A stretch of DNA of 64,000 nt, taken from the NCBI RefSeq assembly GCF_000524195.1, contig NW_020170387.1, positions 1,271,987 through 1,335,986 on the forward strand, in the 5' to 3' direction. Origin of the DNA: Echinococcus granulosus. Lineage: Eukaryota > Platyhelminthes > Cestoda > Cyclophyllidea > Taeniidae. Below are positions 40,491 through 54,815 of this stretch, in pieces. Position 1 is the first letter of the stretch, and each line of letters starts with the position of its first letter. The notes under the pieces were generated by a model. That model was not told the origin of the DNA. It did no database searches and was given only the letters and a program-made list of their open reading frames with translations. A program made the position numbers and the translations under genes.

Positions 40491-42041
40491 TTAAAAAAAC
40501 CCCCAATTTAAGTCGATAAGATCAAAAAGGTAAAATAAACATAACTTTCAACTTAGATTTCAAAATTTATTGTTCATCTTATAAAGTAGCGAATATATAG
40601 AAAGAGCTTTCCCTAGCACATCCATAATTAATTCTTATGTAATTAACTTCAGTGTTGTGGAAACACAAACATCAAGAACTACGAAGAGGAAATTTCAGTA
40701 AGCATAACGCGAGATTTTAGCGTACGTATATGCAAAATTTGAATAAATTGTAAAAGCCTAAGTAACTTACGTCTATCAAACAAGTTCATTCGCCAAAGGA
40801 ATCAGATAAGGGCCAGTCAAATCTTGTCGCACATCAATAAGGGTTGTACTTGGACAAACTATGTTTCGCGTGCTTAATATCTAAGTGTAGCGTTACAAGA
40901 ATTGCCGTATTCTTACTTAAATTAGGTTGTTAATCTTTGCGAATTGTACCAATTTGCCAAGGAACTCATTAACTTTGGCAACCTTATATTGATGGTACCA
41001 TGGAAAATAGTTCTAATTTTTTCAACATCACCTCGAATGCAAAGCACTTTCTAATCTCGAGTTCATAAAATTGCAAATAAAACCGTCTCTTCACACCATT
41101 TTTCCACCCTTCATTTGAAAGTTTTGAAAAAAACTTGTTTTTATGTACGATAAATGGAGTAAGAAAACGACAAAGAGTAAAATCTTGTTGAATTCGAACA
41201 AGCTGAGTCGGACTGCCTACTTGAAGACTTAAAATAAAAAAGCACTGATAAAGTAGAGCTCAGCATTAGGTGATCAGCTCATTTCGTTAATTGTCACTTT
41301 CTTCTCGGTTGTTCCATGGACATGATAGCATCCCATTAGTCATCCTAAGCGTACACATTGCTTGCAATGGAAGTGCAAGTTTCACTTATCGAGAATGGAT
41401 AATTGGTATCAACGTATCAAGCAGCTGTGAAAACACATTAAACCTCAACAAATTAGTTAATCTAGGTTAAAATTTGCTAAATTCTTGCATTTAAAATTAC
41501 ACATGTGAATAAAAATGGCAGAAACACAAATGACTCTGCATTCATAGCTATGGCTTTTATTTGAATAAAATAAATGCTATTTTGATGCACAAATATGAAA
41601 AGTGTGGAGTAATGCTATTTTTACTCTATGCGGCATTGAATGCCTTTCCTTCGTAGCTGTGTAAATAAAGAATTAGATTTATTGCTAGACGTAAAGTGTG
41701 ACAAACTTATGGCCTCAGATCGCCTTAAGTACCCCTCAACCCCTGTTAGATACAAATTAGATTACTAATAAATAGACAAAAGCGAAAATGTTACAAATCA
41801 ATGGGTTAAAATCTCTTAACGGAAGTTGAAACGGAATATTTAATTAGCTAGAAAATGTAAAGCCAGTGGTATAGTAAAGCTTCCCATTATCTTCCTTATG
41901 TTTTATTGTTAATGAATATTGTATGTCACCCCATTTTAGATTAATGCGACTTGGGTCCCAAAAGCCACAAGGGGTAATCAACTAAGACCGACTAGGCCTT
42001 TTGAGTAGGTGAGATCCCAGAAATGTGTAACAGAGCCAAAT

Positions 42042-42141
42042 NNNNNNNNNNNNNNNNNNNNNNNNNNNNNNNNNNNNNNNNNNNNNNNNNNNNNNNNNNN
42101 NNNNNNNNNNNNNNNNNNNNNNNNNNNNNNNNNNNNNNNNN
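42042..42141. other. Scaffold gap (100 N)
   Basis: Exactly 100 N. The flanks are GC-richer than average, with a near-palindrome (CCCATTG-TA-CCAATGGG) just to the right, so an unresolved repeat is plausible. Confidence 0.95.
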
Positions 42142-45100
42142 ATTGAGTGCTCGAGGATCAGCCATCCCATTGTACCAATGGGAGGAGTGCGAGAAGAGGA
42201 AATTCGATGGTTGTGACGATCCCATCGTCTGACTCGAGTTCTGTAGTAGTGTCAAACTGCTTTCTGGGGGATCCATTTTGGGTCTAAAATCGTAAATAAT
42301 TCACTTTTTTTGGGTATTCTTGGATAATTCTAAGAGACGTGCTAATCATGGGGCCAAAATTTGCTTGCAGCTTTGTTACTGTGACGTATCAGAGGACACC
42401 TGTATGAAGGAATGTGTAATCACTGCGCATAGACATTAAGTAAAATTAAGTTTATTAAAATAAGGAATAGAGCTGTTGCTCATTTTGCTATCATTAAGTA
42501 TTGAGAAACAAAGGAACCAAGGCGTGCCGTAGTCCTAAGCGTCTTATAAAAACACGGTCATAAATGGAAGGAGATTATCGACAATAACTTGAGTAGACGG
42601 CTTAAACTGTCGATTAGTTAGTTCATGTAAACCTATCTTAATAAGTAAATGCGACGGTGTATTTTAGAGAGCACCTTATGACTAAGTATTGCAGAGTAGA
42701 AGGAAGGTAGGGAGGGAAGACTATATAAAGAAATGCGAAAGGATACTTTACTTACAATCCACATAAAGAAGGGGGATTCTAAAGGGCTTTTGAATGCAAT
42801 CAACAACACTTCAGGCGGATATAGAGTTGTTGAAGTGTTCAAGGACTAAGATGAGCACTCGAAGTAGGCAATAGATGGAAAATGTTTGTTCAGGTAATCT
42901 CAATTCCATGCCCTCGGTTATCTCTATTGCGGCCAATCATCTCAGAGATGCGCAGAATAGCAAACCAATCACATGCGTGCGCGAACACGCTCGTGACGAG
43001 ATGTGCGCTTGGGGCTACCTCACTCGTCACCTCTAACTCCATTGCCTTCTCTCCGCCTAACTTACCCCCACACCATGATTGTGCTTGTATAATTGAATAA
43101 ACTTTCCTTTCTCATACGGGGAACTAAGGAACAGAAACATCTAAATTTTTTAAAACGAGGACGAGTGGAGTGAAGGAAGATTCGATTTAATTTTGCTTTA
43201 TTGAGTTAGCTCAACCCGGAACTTATTGACAATGGCTTAAAACAAATGGTAGAAAATAAGCCAACTCTCTAAGCAAATGTAATGACTCGAACTTTACAAC
43301 TGTATTATATGAAAAACATCATGAAATGTTCTGAGGTTGCAACCACGCGAAAGGTCTTTAAGCTCAATATTGCATAATAATCCAATAATTTTGAGGCTAA
43401 TTTAAGTAAAATTTTTGAGTGGATACAACCATCTTTACAGAGTAGTAAGCAAACCCTTATCTCCTTCCGAATAGTACATACGCATTATTTGATCGTCCTT
43501 AGACCAATTTACTCTAAGGCTATAATGCATCTAAGTCGGTTCTATATTCACAAAGTAATTAGAAGCAGTATTGTAAGGTTGCAGAAAATCTCGTTTTATG
43601 TGTTCAAAGATGCAGTTGTCGAGTACGATGGTCGAAAACCACAAAAGGAGAGAAAATTGGCACGTCCCGATTATACTACTGCAATTTTTTTAGTAAAAAG
43701 TAACTAGAAACAGAAATAACAATTTAGCAAAAATATTTGTACATTTCTTTGCATGAATTAATTGGGATATGTACTACAAATGGGAAATGTTTCTTCTCTG
43801 CGCTGCTAAACTTTGCCCTTCTTCATCTCATTAAAAAAAAGAACCACGAGAAAAGTTCTCCCAAGTTTAGTCGGATGCAAATGGATACCAAAAAATAAAA
43901 AATTCTTACTCTAAACACAGTTCGCTGCTCTTTACGCACAAATTCATTTTACGCTTGGATAAACCCATAAGTGATGTTTTTGTTTGTTGTAGTGAGAGCA
44001 AAATTCATTACTGCTGCTGTAATAGAATATACTTGAAGAATGACTGTGTTATTTAATCAATCCAGCAAAAAGAGAAGTTATGCTATAAACGACAACTCCT
44101 CTTCATTGTCATTTAAAAAGCTGTCATATATCCCTTCACAAGTCACAGTTATAATAAATATGGTTGTTCGAAGAGGTGAGCAATCTTAGTTTAAGCGTTC
44201 CGTTTAGGGTCGTATTACACGACAAGGGTAAGAGGAAACATTATTGCCCTCCATGGGTCCAATGTTGATACTTTTCAGACAAAAGTCATTTGCCCCAAGT
44301 TCTGCGTAATATTCACCCATTGGATTCGTAAAATTTTTAACATGAAATAACCTGATTTTTAATCTTGTTGCTAATTTTCTAAATTAGTAACACCTTTGTC
44401 ATTTTTAAGGAATAATGGGGTTGATAGACTACCATAACCTATATCTAGTTTGTATTTGTGCATAAATGCACTTGCCTTGCCCTGATTTGAATTAGACAAA
44501 ATAAATATAGCATCTGTATGCATGAGAAGGTATCATTGGTTGTAAGGGGTAAGTGTTTATTTACATTGCAAAATTATGTCCCTCGAGTATTTTTAGTCAC
44601 TTGCGACTCGGTCTACACGCTGCAGCCCATGCCAGCTAGGTTGTCGATGTCCCAACCCGTCCCACCTGTGCGTTTATTTTGAACCTCCTTCCAGACTGGT
44701 AGACCCTATGGTACTTCTTAGGGGATGACTTGAGGTTTACACAAACTGGCGATTACACAAGATAAATGCAAGGTGCTGGATACCGCAGTCAATACTTCAT
44801 GCTGAGACAGGCACTAAATATCATGTTGGTGGTGTAGCTACTTCCTGAGACTGAAGCAACTTGTGTTTCTCTCATTCATTAATTGAGACCTCGTTATATA
44901 AACAGGTGGCTTGAACCATACTTATTTACTGAAGTTTTGTGAAAATTTTGTGAACTTAAATAATCAAATTTTGAGATTTTACTGGTCACCTATGAGTTAT
45001 CCTTGAATTTGTTTATGAAATGTAAAAATAACTTTTATGTGTTTTCAGCACCTGACAAATGATTGCATACATATATGTTTATGCATGTAATGGAATCTAA

Positions 45101-47316
45101 GTTCTAGTTAAGATGAGAAAAGTGGCTTGAATGAGTGAAAATTTCGTTCTAAATCTTGTTTAGTCATTTGAATAGTTATTTTAAAAGAACAGGAAAGTTA
45201 AAAATGTAACTTTGCGTTTCCCACTTCTTCAATCTAAAGCAGCCAAAGCGTCTAAGTAAACATTCTACATTTGATGACTACTGCCATAGCGGGAGCGAAA
45301 TTCCGATTAGAGTTTCCAAATGTGTCAGCGTCGGGATTATTAAATTAATTTTACACTTAGCTGCAAGTTTGTTTGTAATTTAACACCTTTTTTCCCATAT
45401 TTTGCCATATTTGTTAAGCCTAAGTCTTTTGGGACCTTGTTCTTCTCCATCAATAGAAAAAAGAGAGCAACCATCAGTATAATGCTTTATGATGAAGGGA
45501 CGGAAAAATTTGATCTTGCTTGGAGCCTCTTAGGTCAGTTAATTTGGTTGCAAGTTTATCAAATCTAACAACTAGATTTAGTTGAATAACAGGAAATCTA
45601 GGGTTTCCTGTGAGCTGACTGAGTTAATTTTCAACTTATATGAGTGTGCTTTTAAAATATCAGTCGTTTCTCCGTAGTCAGTCACAAAAAATGTGCACTT
45701 TATTAGGCTATAACCATTTTATACTTATGCTGTTTGGATGTTCCGTTACTACTAAAGTCTCTAAAATCCCATATGAAGAAAATTGAGAATACCCTAGTCC
45801 ACAAATCATTGACATTTGAATTCATTACAGCCGGACATCAGCGCACGACAGAAAAATACACCGCTTTTAGTTAAGGGGTATTAATTTTCCTTGGCCAAGT
45901 TTTATTAGGCGCTAGGTGCTAACAAAATAAGGCGGCAATATTTACAAAGTAGTGGAAATTCAGTCCTTTAAAAGTAAAGTGATTTGGTTGAAATAAACAT
46001 TCATTTGGAATAGTTATTTACACATTTTTTCACTATTTATAATGGGATAGAAAAAGTAGACGATGATTGAATGAAGTCACCAAAAAACAATGCAACAGAC
46101 TACGTGTCGCATATTTGAGTGGCACTTGAATTTTCACTTGGTGATAAACGACGCGAAGCCTTGATGGATGACTGTAGTAATTAACTAGAACTCTCTGTGG
46201 ATCTAATGATTCAATTAGTACGACCTGTACACGATGAAACTCGTGTAACGCATGTCTTACCTGAGCCTTCCAATGTATCAGGATCTACACTAATGCACTC
46301 TCACAATTCATTATTAACATTAGCGGTCAGGAGAAATTGTACCTAATAAGAAGTCCAATTAGGAAAGGCGAAGTGAATCACAAAATGTTTGACTGTGACT
46401 CTTTTTTGTAATTTATCTATAAACAGACCTGTGAGGAATTTTCTGCATGGCGATTTGGATTTAACCGTTACGGAAGCAAAAATTATGCTTAAAAGAGGTA
46501 TGCTTGCGTAATTTTTTCCCTTTTTATGGAGTGATAAGTTGCTGCTTTACTGCTGAAATAATTCTTTAAAGTACCAATGAATCAAATGCCTCACCCTGGT
46601 TTGTGGATCTACCTTGCTTCATCTTAAGGGCTTGGACTCATCAAATTCACAGCTCCTTTTTACCTCTTTAAAATTATTTGGTCTTTTCTTAATTTTACGT
46701 CTGTAGTTTCCGCATGGTAAGACAGTCAAGATTTTAGTTTTGGTCTGCCATCATTTGTGCACCTACATTAACTTCGATGAAGCAATTTGATGATAATAAG
46801 TGGCTGTTTCATATTACAAGTTAACGTTGACAAAGTCTTTAAAGATAGGCTAGGTCAAAAAATTACCATAAAAAATTAAAACTTGGTTAGCACTTGTGAA
46901 ATTTTTGGGCGCTTATGCGAAATATCTGCAGAAAATTGTACCACATGAATCACTTTACTGCAGTCTATAAAAAATCAGCTCATTGGGGTAGGTAAGTGAG
47001 GCGATTGAAGCTTGTAAAATGGAAAGAGAGTTCCGCTATTTACTACTAATCATATTAGTTGCAATTAATTTCACTCAATGCAGCAGCCTCGTGTGGTGGG
47101 AAGGGAGATATGTTATTAGCTAAATTTTTAGCGCATAACTCATACATTTGGTTATTTTCATCCTAAAATTAGAAAGTACAGTGACACCCTTCATGACCTC
47201 CTCCACAATTGCTAAGCATCATTATCTAGGATTGGAAGCTAAAGAAAAGTATGAGATTTCAGGGCATTGAACGCCTAATATGTATGCGGATGTAAACAAA
47301 GAAGAGAGCCACTTAC

Positions 47317-47474
47317 TTGTTTTCACTGTTTCTGGCAATCCCATCGTCGATAAGAGAGACCACATTTCCCCGTTTGAGCTCAGCCGATTCATTCCATTGC
47401 TTGCCAGTCTTTTTCGAATCGAGAGCCAGTGGGATGTCTGGAGTAGAATCACCATCCACATAGGATGACGCCAT
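47317..47474 (-). CDS. Candidate first coding exon, possibly of the NK2 homeobox gene
   Basis: An ATG in strong context (A at -3, G at +4) at 47,472-47,474 opens 52 codons beginning MASSYVDGDSTPDIPLALDS. The frame ends at an excellent donor, AACAA|GTAAGT, in phase 2. The hydrophilic Ser/Asp/Lys composition looks coding, but no domain is recognised. The 5' flank on this strand is GC-rich with a GGC/GGT triplet tract and CA-rich DNA, typical of a regulatory promoter. The next recognised exon downstream on this strand is the NK2 homeobox exon. Its CAG acceptor before 39,486 leaves one base before a codon boundary, exactly what phase 2 needs; joining them would give about 459 residues. The link is inference from phase and order only. 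Confidence 0.5.
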
Positions 47475-47589
47475 ACTACCTATGCATGGGAAGCTCCTAT
47501 ATGTTTGGCTCCGGGTGTGATTGCGTGCGCACAGGATGTCAAGCTGTCGGATCAATCCACACTGTGTCCTCTACTACCTATCTGCCTGC

Positions 47590-47900
47590 TTGGTTGATGG
47601 TAGTGGTGGCGGCGGTGGCGGAGATACCTTTTTGATTGCTCTGCCGGGAGGCCTCTTCTGATCACCCACTTCTTTCACTTCTCACTAAGGCCAAAAGCAC
47701 TTATGGTGGATCACACGCGCCTAAGCGCTGGTATACACACGCACTCCCGCACTCATACTCATGCACACACAGTACTACCGCCGCCTACATCGCCACCACT
47801 TTCGCTAGCATCGTCTTACTACAGTCTGCCAGCGAACCCGCGCTTGAACACGCAATCACAAAGACCTGTGCACACACACATAGACACACTCGTGTAGGTA
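47590..47900. promoter_or_regulatory. GC-rich, triplet- and CA-rich 5' flank of the 47.4-kb exon
   Basis: GTGGTGGCGGCGGTGGCGGA at about 47,604-47,623, followed by a CG-containing, ACAC-rich interval up to 47.9 kb, contrasts with the AT-rich surroundings. It lies immediately upstream of the minus-strand ATG at 47,474, so a promoter and 5' UTR role is likely. No TATA box was identified. Confidence 0.4.
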
Positions 47901-50900
47901 TCACAAAGCTGCGCTAGATGACACCGAAAGGTGATGTTCTTGAGCACTTATTTGAGTGCTTCTAGAATGGAGAGATCCAAGTTGGTCCCAGGAGTCTCTT
48001 CGTTCCCTATGCGAGTGATTTAATGAACCAAATCATCATGCTATTCTAAGAAAAGGGATCGCTTTAGTGGGAACTCGGGTTGGGACATTATTCCCTAAGA
48101 GATCAGCATTTGACACTTGCGTCGAGAAAGCTTAGTGAGAGTGGAAATTTCCAAAATGGAAAAGGGATTAGCCGCTCAAATCTTGGTGTGCCTTTTACTA
48201 CGACGTCAAATTTTTTGCAATTTTGCCATCTAGTTAAATTGTATAGTTATTAAAAATAAAAAAAATCAGGAAATAAGGACTTTTGTTACTTTTAATTCCT
48301 ATTATCATTTAAATGAAGTCTTTAAAACCTAACTAGGCAACTTCAGTCGCATTTAAACACGTCTAAGTCGTCAAAATGTTCCCTTCGTTCAAATGATGCC
48401 TTGCTAGTTAGTGGAAAGTAGTTCATCAATCAAATGTGCTTATAAAATTTTGTGGCCAAACTGTGCAATGTTCTTGCAAACCATCGTTAGTGTAGACACT
48501 CTAAATGGTTTCATTTGCTCCTTTTTTAGAAGATCACTGGAATTTGTTTTGGTCAAAAATAAGATGGTCCTCGTCCACTATTTTAGAACCAACAATATGT
48601 TTACTATTCAATTTTAAAGAACCAGCTTCTGAAATCGCACTGAATCTCAGAGACACGATTATTCCATTGTTCAGTGTAATAGACGTTTAAGAAGGGGTAG
48701 TATTTTGAAAGCACATTCATTAGGTCGATGCAAGAATAACAAATAAATTTGCGGTAGTTTCACGAGAAATGAGACTATTGTAAAGGTTGAATGCTTGTTT
48801 GTATCAGGTTGATGGAATGGTGGAAAGACCAGCATCAGTGGCACCTGTATCAACACCAGGATCAAAAATTCCCATCAGGCTCTGAGCGGTACCGACACCA
48901 GAATCAATATGAAGCTTGTCACAGGTTATGGCATATATCCGCACACAAACACGCAAAGGAAAGCCGGGCGCTTGAATTCAATGATATGTGCCTACACGTA
49001 TTCTGTAAAATAAATGATAGATGTGATGAGTCAAAATTATAGATTGTATCGTCAAGATTGACTTTTTCACAACGAAGGCTTCATCGGTAAAAATGGTGTA
49101 AAGCTCAGGAAGGAGCACGCATGAAGGTAGGCCTAAAAATAGTTGGTGCAAGCAACCCACTGCAGAATGTAAAGCAGGTACCTTTACCTCCTCTAAGTAT
49201 TCTTAATTTTACAATTTTATTAAAAGGAATATAATAAGTGGGTGAAGCATGCAGATTTAATAAATGACATTTTAAAAATACAGGAAAACCGAAGGAGAAT
49301 GAGGTAAATGTGATCAAGACCCCCTTGCTACAATCAAGGAAGGATAAGCGAATTTATATGACTAAACATAAATTAGGTTTGTATACCTAAAGTGTCTTTG
49401 GTATCACTTTATTCCAAGCCATGAAATGAAGTGCGATACCAAATGCTGCCTATTATTGACACTGCAAATTTGTGATTTGATTGGCACAAGGAATTTCGGC
49501 ATCTGACAGACGACACAATTTAATTGGTAAAAAATGGTCTTAGTATGGTGGAAATAGAACAATTCTGGGTTTTAAAGATCAGGCTCCGTTTGAAGAAATG
49601 GAGGGATCGTTTTGCATGATTGTGTAGGCAGAAGTGAAGGTGCGGCTCACCATTTGTTATCACCATGTGGGGTACCACGTTGACAGGCTCACTCGCCTTT
49701 TGTTCTCTCTCTTACAAACTCAATCAGGCACGCCTTTAGCATTCCTCGCCTAAACTTCTTTACTTCTCATCGATCTCACAACCGTCACTTCTTTTTGACA
49801 CCCACATTAGCACACACATTCACACACACAAAGCTGAAAATATAAAAATGTATACAACTATTGGTATTGTTTTTGTTCCACTACACTTGCATCCATAATA
49901 GATTATTGCAGGCAAAACTGCGCTTGACGAGATTTGACATGTCTGCCTTTGAACCTCATACAGAGGACGATAAATGGGTTAGTGTTCTCAATGATCAGTT
50001 ACGTTTAATAACTTGCATTACCGCTTAATTTAGCTAACTTGGACATGGGAGTGGACAGCAGAATCAAGAAAGAGGTAGATTTTATGTATTCGGCATTTTC
50101 ATGATGGGCTGGCTAAAATCAAGAGGAAGTGAACACAACTGGCAATTTTGGAACTGGGTGGCTGTAAATGTCACATTTCCAAAATATTCAAAACCCACCT
50201 CAGTTTGAACGGTTTAGACCTGTCTGGTAATTCACCTAGGAAAATATCTGTTGAACTGGCTGATCGAAGGATTTGGCTAAAGCTTCAACCCATGAACAAT
50301 TTAGTCTGCATAGGTTGCACCACGCAAGATCAAAGTTTAATGAGCGGTCAATTCTTGACGCAATTATGATGTCGGCGATGATCATTTAATATCACCTAGA
50401 GATAACAGTAGCACTTAATCAAAATTTCCTCCTCTATCTCACTTAGTATGACGCCTCAGAAAATTATTATCTGTTTAGCTATCCATCTATTCTCACCATC
50501 ATATGGTTCTTAAAATGTGTGGCCACGGATTGAACGCGTTTAGACATCCCCATCTTTTGAAACTGATTAATTTGCAGTAAACGCTTTCTTACAACGATGG
50601 CTGTGTGTATATTTATTGCATTAAAGCTTCCAATTAGAGTAGCAGAGGACCCGCATTTCACCTGATGGGTGTTTACCGACTATGCTGGCACGCAACAGCT
50701 CTCACATTACTAGTTGGTGAAGTATGCTTTAATGATAATCTCCTTAAGTTACTTTCCCTATGGTCTTCTACACACACTACGTAAATCAAATAGCCTGGAT
50801 CACAATTCACAACCGAAAGTATAGAATGAGTGCAAAAAACTGATTTGCCCGTTTTTTTCTAGCATGCGTGACACGTATTGCCTTGGGAAATGGATCTCAT

Positions 50901-52968
50901 CAGTTCCGCATTTTAGTAGTCCTAATTGGCTTTACAATATGTCTAATGATGCTGTGCCTTGGTAGGCAATTATTCATCTGAGCTGTAAAGTGGTGAACTT
51001 TCTGCTACCTCATTTTAATAAAAACAAATTTTTCCCTAAACTAAACGTAGTTTCCTGGCTCAAGTAACAACTTTTGCCCTGTTGTGAAATTGGGGATGCT
51101 TTAAATGCCCTTGAGATATCTTTAATTTAGACACTTGAGAGCAAATAATGACATCGAAATGCGCTTTTAAATACGTTTAGTGAAAAAAATGACTCTTAGT
51201 GTGTTTTGCCCATTTCGTGGAATCCACTTCGACTCACAGACCTACAAGTTAATGTACTCCACACCATAGCAGTAAACTTTATAAGGTTTAGGCCCGATAA
51301 TACCCTAAATAGCTGAATTAAATTATATGCTTTACGTGGAAACCCACGAAATATGCAAATGGTTGTTTTAAAAGTTGTTCTGGCATTCATGATTCAAAAT
51401 ATGAGCATCGTGTTGCATAAGAGGTCTCAAGCAAATTGAAGAGCAGTTAAAAGTGAAACACGAACTGACATCTTTAACAACAACAGCGATTTACAAGAAC
51501 TAATTCTTCTCAAATTCCATGAAGCCAGGGCTTGAGAGAGGGCAAACAGCGGCTTCATTATCGCCAAGGTGGTTCACCAACCTGACCTAAAAGTCACACG
51601 GTGCCTACGGATTCCTGAATTTATTCAAAAGTTGGTAATAGAGTCACCTATTATTCTAGCTACGGTCATTTTGTAAAGGTCCATTTTGTAAGTACTGATA
51701 AGATTACTCCCTTTGTGTGACCAAAACGAGCCTTTATTCACTTTAGAATGGCCTTATTTTTGTTGGCAACTATTAAGGCGCAGGCCACTACTCGTTCTCC
51801 ATGAGACTCAGACGTTAGGTGAAAGCAATATTGTTAGCGGAAGGCGTCGTATGCTTTAGTACCCAAATTTCATTTTCCTCCGCAGCTAAGGATTCCACCC
51901 ATCGCTTGTTTCTTGAAAACAGTCAAATCATTCTTGACAGTTAAGCTATCAGTTCCCGTTGCTAACAATTAACGTAAATCACCATAATTGCGTCAGCCTA
52001 ATTTAAAACTAAGTCTGGACGCACATTCCAAAATCACTTTTGTGTGTGTCAGAAGTTTCTGCTAACACCGCAACCTGCATTGATGGTAGGCGGTTATTAA
52101 GATGTTATCTTTGGTTGTCCTTGTAGGTAAGGCTTTTTCTCTTCGATATAAAAGTTCTAACAGTTTCGGACATAGTTGGCCAATATTGTTTACCACAACC
52201 GTTGCCAGCTGCGGGTTGCACAAGTGACACATTTGATAGAAAGAAGAAGGTGAAAAGACAAAATAAAAAAACGGTGTCGCACTAGAGCAGTAAGACACCT
52301 AGTGGTGGTTGATCTTCCTCTTAGGCCCTGGCAATAGAGAATGAAGAACCTACACCGAGAGAAGTCCGTTGCAGTGGATTGGAATTTCACGGAGGGAACT
52401 AAAATTATTTTAATTCAGTAAGGTAAATACAGCATTATGGAGAATCCCTCCCAATGTGTTTTTCACTAAGATAAAAAAAAGTGGTAAATCCTTAAGGGTG
52501 TCGATGTTTCTGATCAGGAGTATTGACTTGGATTAACCCACCATGCTCAAAACCACAAGGTTTATCTTCGAGACACGAAAATAAACCGCGGATCTCGTCA
52601 CTCAGTACTTTTGTATTAGCTGAAATTAAAACATTTTGCAGTATAACTTGAATTTATTTTAAAAAATGTGTCACATTGTGTGTTTTAAAATAATATTTTG
52701 CAGCGGCTTAATTGCATTTTCTTATAATAAGATAGATTTGCCTGGTATTCTACTTCCCATCTAGTGATCAGCTCACTAAAATGGGCGTCGCCCTTCAAAA
52801 GACGTCTCGAAAGCATGAAAATATAAACAGATTTCACTGCCTTCCAGTTATTCTTGGAATGTTTAAATCTTCACGGGAGAATGCTGTTGTCGACTTTACG
52901 ATTGACAATGAAGGGTTGTATTTCGACACTTTAAAAACGCGAATTCATTATGCGCCTAGTTTAATCAA

Positions 52969-52981
52969 CCCCCCCCCCCCC
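52969..52981. repeat. C homopolymer (13 C)
   Basis: An uninterrupted run of 13 C. It creates a spurious proline run in one frame. Its length may be assembly-dependent. Confidence 0.9.
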
Positions 52982-53089
52982 ACTTATCTTAAATACCATG
53001 TAAAACTGTAAAATTATGAGCATGATAAGTGTGAAATGTATTGGACTGAAAAGCACTGCATTGCATAGCCCTAGAAAAAAAACTTTAAT

Positions 53090-53190
53090 CTGCATGTCCC
53101 AACGGTAGGGCTTGCGGCTACTGGCATTCCCTGGGGGCCAACCCACCGGGAGAAGGTGCAATGGCGGAACACCTAAACGACTCCTTTACC
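53090..53190 (-). repeat. Interspersed repeat family, minus-strand copy
   Basis: The reverse complement contains GGTGGGTTGGCC, ATGCCAGTAGCCGCAAGCCC and GTTGGGACAT in the family's block order. It is truncated before the AGTATTATG block. Confidence 0.55.
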
Positions 53191-54654
53191 AAAATATGGA
53201 ATTAGGCAAACAGCCAACGCATTACAATAATGCTTAATCGAAGCAGTTTCTATTTATTACCTATATCTATCCATCTATTATCTATATTTGCCCCTATTAT
53301 AATCCACTTATACTTACCTACATTACAAGTAAACTAATGCATTTTTCCCATCGTGAGAACGCAGCTTGCCTAAGTTCCCAACTTTACTCAGTTTGCTCTT
53401 GATTATTTCTGAATAAGATTACACCAACACTCACTGGAAATTTACATTATTGTGTATGACGCTCAATCACTTGTAACCTGTAAAGAGGTTTTGACATTTC
53501 TAAATATGTAAATGGTCCTAGCCACTAAAAGTGCTAAAATTTGTGAAATCTTACTAATCGGACGTCCCTACTATGGTAGACGGTTAAATGGTTTTTTAGA
53601 AAATTACGGAGATGAAGTCCTTTAGATTCGTCAAAAATGGTATCGAAATTTTGTCTCAATACTGGTCAGACAAAACATGCCGTGAAAGGAATGCAAAAAG
53701 TTACGATTAAGGGGAAATTGTCATCGAGTTGATTGTGAAAGCAGAAAAATGCCAAAACTCACTTTCTGCCTCAGTTTACTGAGGTATCATAAAAGGCATA
53801 ACTGTAAATGGCGGTTGATACTCAGGAACTAAAGTATACCGCAAAAGAACTTTGTAAAGTTAGTTTGCGTCCTTATATTGTACTGAAGATGATTGAAATG
53901 CATATTTGACTGTGCCGGCTCTTCAGTTTTCTCAGGTTGGCCTCCTATCGCAGCAATTCGGCTCTTCCGTACGTCAGTGATAAACCACTTTTTACGTAGC
54001 TATACTTTATTACTGTTTCTGAGAAGGCTTAAGGGTTACACATTGATAATCGGCTAGATACATGTAATTTTATTGGCAGATCTCACCTCAAGAACTACCC
54101 TTTTGCTCCTTTACCATTTTTAGCCTTGTCCAAAAATATCACTGCAACAAATGCGAAATAGGATGGAAGCCATAGTTTTCAGCGATACGTTTTTACATAC
54201 ACTTCACTGGAACTCAAGCAGCTGTTAGCAGAGGCAAACGTTGTAGGCTTCTATAAATCCAGCAAGGAATGAATAGAATTGTGGTTGCAAAAAAGTTTCA
54301 GACAACGGTTTACCTTGAAGTCATATTCATTAATCTAGTGAAAATGCGAGAAATAAAAGTGTGGAAGTCTATTTGATTATTTGTGGTCTTATGACTGATG
54401 AATAGAAAACGAATAACTGAAGAATCGCAATGATTATGCTAAAGAATATCTGATTAAAGAACGAAAATTGGTAAAGATTCCAGCAAATTCTATAACCTAA
54501 TTTTTATGCGTTAAAATTTTAATCATTAGTCAAAACTTATTTAGGAAACTAAATACTCTTAATAATTACGTTGTGAGGGGGCTTCGATCATAGAAAGTTG
54601 ATGATTTATTTGTGAAACTTTGATTATTTGCTTAACACTTCGTTTTGATTTCGA

Positions 54655-54815
54655 GGGGTACAGAAGGCTTCGCTTTTGTGCCCGCGCTGGGCGACATAGC
54701 CTCCAGGCCAAGCCGATAACCTTCAGCCCTTCTCTACGTCAGTAGCACACTTTCCTCCCCCTTGTATTATGACTTCTTAACAGTAGGCAAGACTCAGGAG
54801 CTACTGCAGTGCCCC
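54655..54815 (+). repeat. Interspersed repeat family, plus arm of an inverted pair
   Basis: It contains the family blocks CCTTCAGCCCTTCT, GTATTATGACTTCTT and AAGACTCAGGAGCTAC in order. It abuts and slightly overlaps a second copy on the opposite strand. Confidence 0.65.

Larger units (their letters stand above)
39500..47300. other. Gene-poor stretch, possibly the first intron of the NK2 gene
   Basis: AT-rich, without a recognisable coding region. It contains a possible tRNA-like retroposon near 40.25-40.5 kb, a scaffold gap at 42,042-42,141, a GC-richer patch at 42.9-43.1 kb ending in AATAAA, and a GC-richer patch at 44.6-44.9 kb with no open frame. If the exon at 47.3-47.5 kb belongs to the NK2 gene, all of this is intronic. 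Confidence 0.5.

Noticed and set aside
42155..42190. Near-palindrome CCCATTG-TA-CCAATGGG beside the third gap
   Set aside because: Too short, and without a second copy or flanking duplication, to call an element end.
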